Shown: one piece after another, positions 59,981 to 64,000 of the stretch
Layout: every line of letters begins with the position of its first letter
How positions within the stretch are numbered: position 1 is the first letter of the stretch
Notes under the pieces: generated by a model
What the model saw: the letters and a program-made list of their open reading frames with translations, nothing else
Told to the model about the DNA's origin: nothing
Databases searched by the model: none
Position numbers and translations under genes: made by a program
Assembly: GCA_910577605.1 (NCBI GenBank)
Contig: CAJTON010000007.1
Location: 1 to 64,000, forward strand
Direction of reading: 5' to 3'
Length of the DNA: 64,000 bases
DNA from: an uncultured Butyrivibrio sp.
GTDB taxonomy: Bacteria > Bacillota > Clostridia > Lachnospirales > Lachnospiraceae

Positions 59981-61571
59981 AGTTTCTGGCAAACTCGGTC
60001 AGCTTAAGCCCCTTGTTGCGGTCGAGGACCATTCCCACGCTCCATTCGTTTACAAAGAGCAGGAGAGGGCGATCCTTCAGGTCTTTTATTTTTTTCATAT
60101 CCGAGGTGCCTGTGATGCGGTCAAGGTCTATCTCTGTGGGATTATCTATCCACCGTATATATTCGTAAGGAAGCGGTTCAAGGCGTATCTCCACATTGTA
60201 TTCCGATTCAAGGCGGAATTTGAGCACGTCGAACTGGAGCACTCCGACCACTCCAACGATTATTTCCTCCATTCCGGTGTTGTACTCCTGGAAAATCTGT
60301 ATCGCGCCCTCTTGGGCTATCTGGTTTATTCCCTTAATGAACTGCTTGCGTTTCATGGTATCTATCTGACGCACTCTCGCGAAATGTTCGGGCGCGAAGG
60401 TGGGAATCCCTTCGTAGGCGAATTTTCTGCCGGATAGCTCAAGAGTGTCGCCGATAGAGAAGATGCCGGGGTCGAATACTCCGATTATATCTCCGGCGTA
60501 TGCCTCCTCGACTATCTTGCGTTCGGACGCCATAAGCTGCTGAGGCTGCGAAAGCTTGACCTTTCTGCCCCCCTGAACATGGTTCACCTCCATGCCCGCC
60601 TCGAATCTGCCGGAGCATATGCGCATGAAGGCTATGCGGTCGCGGTGCGCCTTGTTCATGTTCGCCTGTATTTTGAACACGAAGGCGGAAAAATCCTCGG
60701 AGAACGGGTCGATAACCCCGTCGGAGGAATTGCGTGGCAGAGGAGAGGTCGTCATTTGTAAGAAGTGCTTGAGGAAGGTCTCCACTCCGAAATTTGTGAG
60801 CGCCGAGCCGAAAAATACCGGAGAAAGCTTTCCGGCGCGGACCGCCTCCATATCAAATTCAGCGCTTGCGCCGTCCAGAAGCTCGATGTCCTCAAGAAGC
60901 TTGTTTTTGAAGTGAGAGCCGATCTCGTTTTCAAGTTCGGGCGATTCCAAGGGAATATCCCTCTCCGCGACCTCCTTCTGACCGTTCATAGCCGCGGTAA
61001 AAGTGGAGATTATTTTCGTGTCGCGGTCATAAACTCCCTTGAATTCCTTTCCCGAGCCTATCGGCCAGTTTATCGGGCAGGTGCTTATTCCGAGTATGTT
61101 CTCGATCTCGTCGCACAACTCGAAGGGGTCGTTCGCGTCGCGGTCCATTTTGTTTATAAAAGTAAAAATCGGGATACGCCTCATAACGCAGACCTTGAAA
61201 AGCTTGATGGTCTGCTTCTCCACACCCTTGGAGCCGTCGATCACCATGACGGCGGAATCCGCAGCCATAAGCGTCCTGTAGGTGTCCTCGGAGAAATCCT
61301 CATGTCCGGGCGTGTCAAGGATATTTATACAGTAATTGTCATAGTTGAACTGTAAAACGGACGAGGTAACGGAGATACCTCTTTCCTTCTCTATTTCCAT
61401 CCAGTCGGAAACGGCGTGCTTGGCGGTTTTCTTGCCCTTGACAGAGCCAGCGAGATTGATCGCCCCTCCGTATAAAAGAAATTTTTCCGTCAGCGTCGTT
61501 TTGCCTGCGTCGGGGTGGGATATGATCGCAAAAGTCCTTCTTTTTTTGATTTCGTCATTTAATTTAGTCAA
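59979..61571 (-). CDS. prfC: Peptide chain release factor 3
   Basis: A 530-residue GTPase that recycles RF1/RF2 after termination. G1 is SHPDAGKTT, G3 is LDTPGHEDFSEDT and G4 is NKMDRD; the RF3-specific C-terminal domain is complete. The start is TTG at 61571 with AGAGGG seven nt upstream. Length and motifs are those of active RF3. It is a single-gene unit, convergent with tetR and divergent from the YdcF-like gene. Confidence 0.97.
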   Translation of the reverse strand: MTKLNDEIKKRRTFAIISHPDAGKTTLTEKFLLYGGAINLAGSVKGKKTAKHAVSDWMEIEKERGISVTSSVLQFNYDNYCINILDTPGHEDFSEDTYRTLMAADSAVMVIDGSKGVEKQTIKLFKVCVMRRIPIFTFINKMDRDANDPFELCDEIENILGISTCPINWPIGSGKEFKGVYDRDTKIISTFTAAMNGQKEVAERDIPLESPELENEIGSHFKNKLLEDIELLDGASAEFDMEAVRAGKLSPVFFGSALTNFGVETFLKHFLQMTTSPLPRNSSDGVIDPFSEDFSAFVFKIQANMNKAHRDRIAFMRICSGRFEAGMEVNHVQGGRKVKLSQPQQLMASERKIVEEAYAGDIIGVFDPGIFSIGDTLELSGRKFAYEGIPTFAPEHFARVRQIDTMKRKQFIKGINQIAQEGAIQIFQEYNTGMEEIIVGVVGVLQFDVLKFRLESEYNVEIRLEPLPYEYIRWIDNPTEIDLDRITGTSDMKKIKDLKDRPLLLFVNEWSVGMVLDRNKGLKLTEFARN

Positions 61572-61639
61572 TTTTTTTCCCTCTGATATTTATTTCCGCG
61601 GGCAATGAGCCAAGCGGATGTGCCTGCACGTACAGTTGT

Positions 61640-61668
61640 AGAATACCAAATACGGTAATTATTGTAAA
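61640..61668 (-). promoter_or_regulatory. Putative prfC promoter
   Basis: On the minus strand TTTACA (61668-61663) and TATTCT (61645-61640) have a 17-nt spacer, about 70 nt before the TTG start. Confidence 0.45.
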
Positions 61669-61730
61669 TCACTGTTTTATATTTTATTACATAAGGGCGC
61701 GCAGCTCAAGCCGAATTTCAAAAATCGGGT

Positions 61731-61759
61731 TTGATTTTGACGTAGCGGTGTGCTATCAT
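61731..61759 (+). promoter_or_regulatory. Promoter of the YdcF-like gene
   Basis: TTGATT (61731-61736) and TATCAT (61754-61759), spacer 17 nt, lie 26 nt before the ATG. Confidence 0.6.
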
Positions 61760-61785
61760 TGGAACGGTAAAAAGGGGGAGTTTAT

Positions 61786-62547
61786 ATGGCTGTAACAATT
61801 ATTTTCGGAATACTGGCTGTCGTCTGCGCGGCATATTTTTTTGTAATTATAAGCTATGCGGGACTGTCCTCGTCGTTTTCGGCGGTGTGGCTTGCTGCGG
61901 CGGTAGTTTTTGCGCTGATCGCGGTGGCGGCTTTTATCGTTAGGCGCAGACATATATCCGTTCCGGCAGGATTAAAGGCGGCGTTTTGGGCTTTGCTTGC
62001 CGCGGCGTTTATTTTCTTTGCCGTTGTCGAGGGCTTTATAGTTTCGGGAATGAATTATAAGACCGAGAGCGGGCTTGATTATGTCATTGTGCTCGGAGCG
62101 CGCGTGCGCGGCACGACGATCACCAGATCTCTTGCCAAAAGGCTTGAGAAGGCGCTCTGGTACCTTGAGGAAAATCCCGGCACTGTGGCTGTCGTTTCGG
62201 GCGGACAAGGAAACGGGGAGGATATATCCGAGGCGCGGGCGATGCGGGATTATCTGGTTGCCAAGGGTATTTCCGAGGACAGGATAATCATGGAGGATAA
62301 ATCGACCAATACGGGAGAAAATATTGATTTTTCAATGAGGCTTATCAAAGAGAACGCCGAAACGGATACTCCGCGCATCGGCATAATCACGAATAATTTT
62401 CATGTGTACAGGGCGGTCAAGATATGTGAGGGCAAGGGATATGATGTCAACGGAATTGCCGCTCCGTCGGATGAGATACTGTTTTTGAACAGTCTGGTCA
62501 GGGAATTTTTTGCGGTGGTCAAATACAAGCTTTCGGGAGCAATTTAA
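61786..62547 (+). CDS. YdcF/ElyC/SanA-family membrane protein (DUF218)
   Basis: A 253-residue protein with three N-terminal transmembrane helices (about 3-22, 27-48, 62-84) and a DUF218 domain. The family pattern is YVIVLGARVRG, VVSGGQGNGEDISEA, then IMEDKSTNTGENIDFS and GIITNNFHVYRAVKI. Members are linked to envelope polysaccharide or peptidoglycan metabolism (ElyC, SanA), with unclear chemistry. AAGGGGGAG before the ATG is the ribosome site. The threonine T-box region begins shortly after the stop. Confidence 0.85.
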   Translation: MAVTIIFGILAVVCAAYFFVIISYAGLSSSFSAVWLAAAVVFALIAVAAFIVRRRHISVPAGLKAAFWALLAAAFIFFAVVEGFIVSGMNYKTESGLDYVIVLGARVRGTTITRSLAKRLEKALWYLEENPGTVAVVSGGQGNGEDISEARAMRDYLVAKGISEDRIIMEDKSTNTGENIDFSMRLIKENAETDTPRIGIITNNFHVYRAVKICEGKGYDVNGIAAPSDEILFLNSLVREFFAVVKYKLSGAI

Positions 62548-62624
62548 AAACGGCGGTGTTTTTTTCACAAAAAGTCTTGAATTGCGTTCCGGTTTGTGAT
62601 ATATGTAAGATAATACATACGAAT

Positions 62625-62846
62625 AACGCGTTGACGAGACGAGCAGCATAATGAGAAGGCGCAGAGAGGAATCGGGCGGTGCGAGATTTCCCGGACATTA
62701 TGTGAATACCAGCTCCGAGCGGCCTCAATCCGGCCCGGTGATTCCGTTATAATCATATGAGACGCTTTCCGGCACGCCGGATCGCAATTAGGGTGGAACC
62801 GCGGATATATCGCCCCTTGCTTTTTGCAGGGGGCTTTTTGTTTTTT
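62625..62846 (+). ncRNA. Threonine T-box riboswitch
   Basis: The conserved T-box sequence AGGGTGGAACCGCG is at 62790-62803 and would pair with the acceptor end of uncharged tRNA. Upstream is a Stem I with AGAGAGG (62663) and the GGTGCGA element. The specifier loop GAATACC has an ACC codon at 62708-62710, a threonine codon. The competing terminator pairs 62812-62820 with 62826-62834, followed by TTTTTGTTTTTT. It controls the downstream small gene and thrS by antitermination when tRNA-Thr is uncharged. A likely promoter is TTGAAT/TATATG around 62577-62605. Confidence 0.92.
62812..62846 (+). terminator. T-box intrinsic terminator
   Basis: GCCCCTTGC and GCAGGGGGC form a 9-bp stem with one wobble and a TTTTT loop, followed by a T-rich run. 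It is exclusive with the antiterminator using the T-box sequence. Confidence 0.85.
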
Positions 62847-62935
62847 CTAAGCAAAGTTTTTTACCGCGTAAGCGCGTATATACTTGCGCGTGCTGCGGAT
62901 ATAATAAATTTAATAAAAAAACGGAGGTAATCATT

Positions 62936-63145
62936 ATGAGAATCAAAGACAGGACAGAGGACGTTATCAAGCTTCTTGACGAGGAGACCACGAAAACCAA
63001 TAAGGAGCTGCTTATCGCCGCCGGAATATGTACGGTCGTAGGAATAATAATCGGATTTTTTATCGGAAAGGCAACGACGGCTAAAAACACCATTAAAAAG
63101 TACAATAAATGCTATTCCTATGACTTCGGCGACGAAGAGGAATAA
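62936..63145 (+). CDS. Small single-pass membrane protein between T-box and thrS
   Basis: A 69-residue protein: a charged N-terminal helix (residues 1-23), a transmembrane helix (ELLIAAGICTVVGIIIGFFIG, about 24-44) with small-residue spacing, and a polar tail rich in Asp and Glu. It resembles YtxH-type or similar small anchors; no function is recognised. GGAGG nine nt before the ATG is a strong ribosome site. thrS begins 18 nt downstream, so the two genes are cotranscribed and share T-box control unless a separate promoter exists (a TATAAT at 62901 lacks a good -35). Confidence 0.72.
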   Translation: MRIKDRTEDVIKLLDEETTKTNKELLIAAGICTVVGIIIGFFIGKATTAKNTIKKYNKCYSYDFGDEEE

Positions 63146-63163
63146 AAGAAGGGATGTTTTAAA

Positions 63164-64000
63164 ATGAAGATCACATTAAAGGACGGATCAGTCAAGGAAT
63201 ACGACGGCTCAAGATCCGTATATGAGATAGCTCTTGACATCAGCGAGGGTCTTGCGAGAAACGCCTGTGCGGGAGAGATTGACGGCAAAGTCGTCGATCT
63301 CAGGACCGTTGTGGACGCGGATTGCGCGCTCAATATCCTGACCTTTAACGACGACGCGGGCAGGAGGGCGTACAGGCATACGGCGTCACATGTTCTTGCG
63401 GAGGCTGTGAAGCGTCTTTATCCCGACGCGAAGCTGACGATAGGACCTTCGATCGAGGACGGCTTCTATTACGATTTCGACTGCCAGTCCTTTGACAGGG
63501 CTGCGCTTGACTCCATCGAAGCGGAGATGAAGAAGATAATCAAGGAGGGCCGCAAGCTTGAAAAATTCGAGCTTCCGAGAGCCGAAGCCATAAGCTTTAT
63601 GGAAAAGCGCGGGGAGCCTTATAAAGTGGAGCTTATAAACGACCTGCCAAAGGACGCGGTAATTTCGTTTTACAGACAGGGCGAGGGGGACGACGCGTTT
63701 GTCGATCTCTGCGCCGGACCGCACCTTATGGACGCCAAGCAGATCAAGGCGATTAAGCTTACGTCTTCGTCGGGCGCTTACTGGAGAGGCAGCGAGAAAA
63801 ACAAGATGCTCACAAGAATTTACGGCACCGCCTTCACGAAGAAGGAGGAGCTTAACGCGTATCTTGAGCATCTTGAGGACATAAAGAAGCGCGACCACAA
63901 TAAGCTTGGACGCGAGATGGAGCTTTTTACAACGGTTGACGTTATCGGTCAGGGACTTCCGCTTATTATGCCCAAGGGCGAGCGTATAATCAGGACGATG
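63164..64000 (+). CDS. thrS: Threonine--tRNA ligase (3' end beyond the window)
   Basis: The first 279 residues are present. An N-terminal TGS domain (about 1-62) is followed by the editing domain with RHTASHVLAEAVKRLYP (HxxxH) and CAGPHLMDA, the Cys/His set that hydrolyses Ser-tRNA-Thr. The start of the catalytic core, FTTVDVIGQGLPLIMPKGERI, is reached. The start at 63164 follows GAAGGGATG closely enough to be plausible. The T-box with a threonine specifier upstream independently supports the assignment. Confidence 0.97.
   Translation, partial: MKITLKDGSVKEYDGSRSVYEIALDISEGLARNACAGEIDGKVVDLRTVVDADCALNILTFNDDAGRRAYRHTASHVLAEAVKRLYPDAKLTIGPSIEDGFYYDFDCQSFDRAALDSIEAEMKKIIKEGRKLEKFELPRAEAISFMEKRGEPYKVELINDLPKDAVISFYRQGEGDDAFVDLCAGPHLMDAKQIKAIKLTSSSGAYWRGSEKNKMLTRIYGTAFTKKEELNAYLEHLEDIKKRDHNKLGREMELFTTVDVIGQGLPLIMPKGERIIRTM

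Noticed and set aside
1..64000. CRISPR arrays, tRNA/rRNA genes, insertion sequences or an integrated phage
   Set aside because: No regularly spaced repeats, tRNA cloverleaf, transposase/integrase or phage structural genes were seen; the lysozyme at 55.6 kb is isolated.

Overview
The window is a chromosomal segment of an endospore-lineage Clostridium-type Firmicute, most likely a gut or rumen Lachnospiraceae-like organism. The evidence is the gene order recJ-apt-relA-(MBL)-hemZ-hisS-aspS, AGGAGG-type ribosome sites before nearly every gene, TTG/GTG starts, a threonine T-box, a GerA-type germination protein and a surface cellulase. Genus and species cannot be read from the sequence. GC is about 50% in most genes and clearly lower at 30.6-31.4 kb and 55.2-56.6 kb.

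1-23 kb is mostly housekeeping. It holds recJ, apt, a (p)ppGpp synthetase/hydrolase fused in frame to a metallo-beta-lactamase-fold hydrolase, hemZ, an HD-GYP protein, hisS, aspS, a VOC protein, a membrane-anchored GH5 cellulase, glyA, an rRNA methyltransferase, a DUF5050-like protein, pheA, a DUF815 ATPase, and the ppx-ppk1 pair. A convergent PHP phosphoesterase closes this block.

24-31 kb holds a transglutaminase lipoprotein, a zinc-ribbon membrane protein and a heterodimeric ABC exporter. The exporter is preceded by a 26-codon leader ORF, an intrinsic terminator and a possible antiterminator pairing, a layout like ribosome-mediated attenuation of multidrug exporters such as B. subtilis bmrB-bmrCD.

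31-47 kb is a surface-polysaccharide region. It contains a glycosyltransferase split by a frameshift, rfbF-rfbG-rfbH for CDP-3,6-dideoxy-4-keto sugar synthesis, an aminotransferase broken near its N-terminus, a ThDP enzyme and a short-chain reductase. Together these suggest a branched, yersiniose-like deoxysugar. An SdpR/SdpI pair follows, then a membrane acyltransferase, a HAD phosphatase, a nucleotidyltransferase and a nucleotidyltransferase-aminotransferase fusion. The last three suggest a CDP-activated amino-alcohol phosphate or phosphonate decoration. An M19 dipeptidase ends the region.

47-64 kb is mixed. It includes an XRE regulator, a GerA-family protein whose ribosome site lies in a strong hairpin, pepF, HPr, queH, a thioesterase, a GH13 glucosidase, ybaK and a compact PocR-chemoreceptor protein. 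Next come a low-GC stretch with a phage-tail-lysozyme-like protein, a lipoprotein, an ABC-2 transporter with a divergent TetR regulator, prfC and a YdcF-family protein. A threonine T-box precedes a small membrane protein gene and thrS, which runs off the window. No tRNA, rRNA, CRISPR array or intact insertion sequence was seen.
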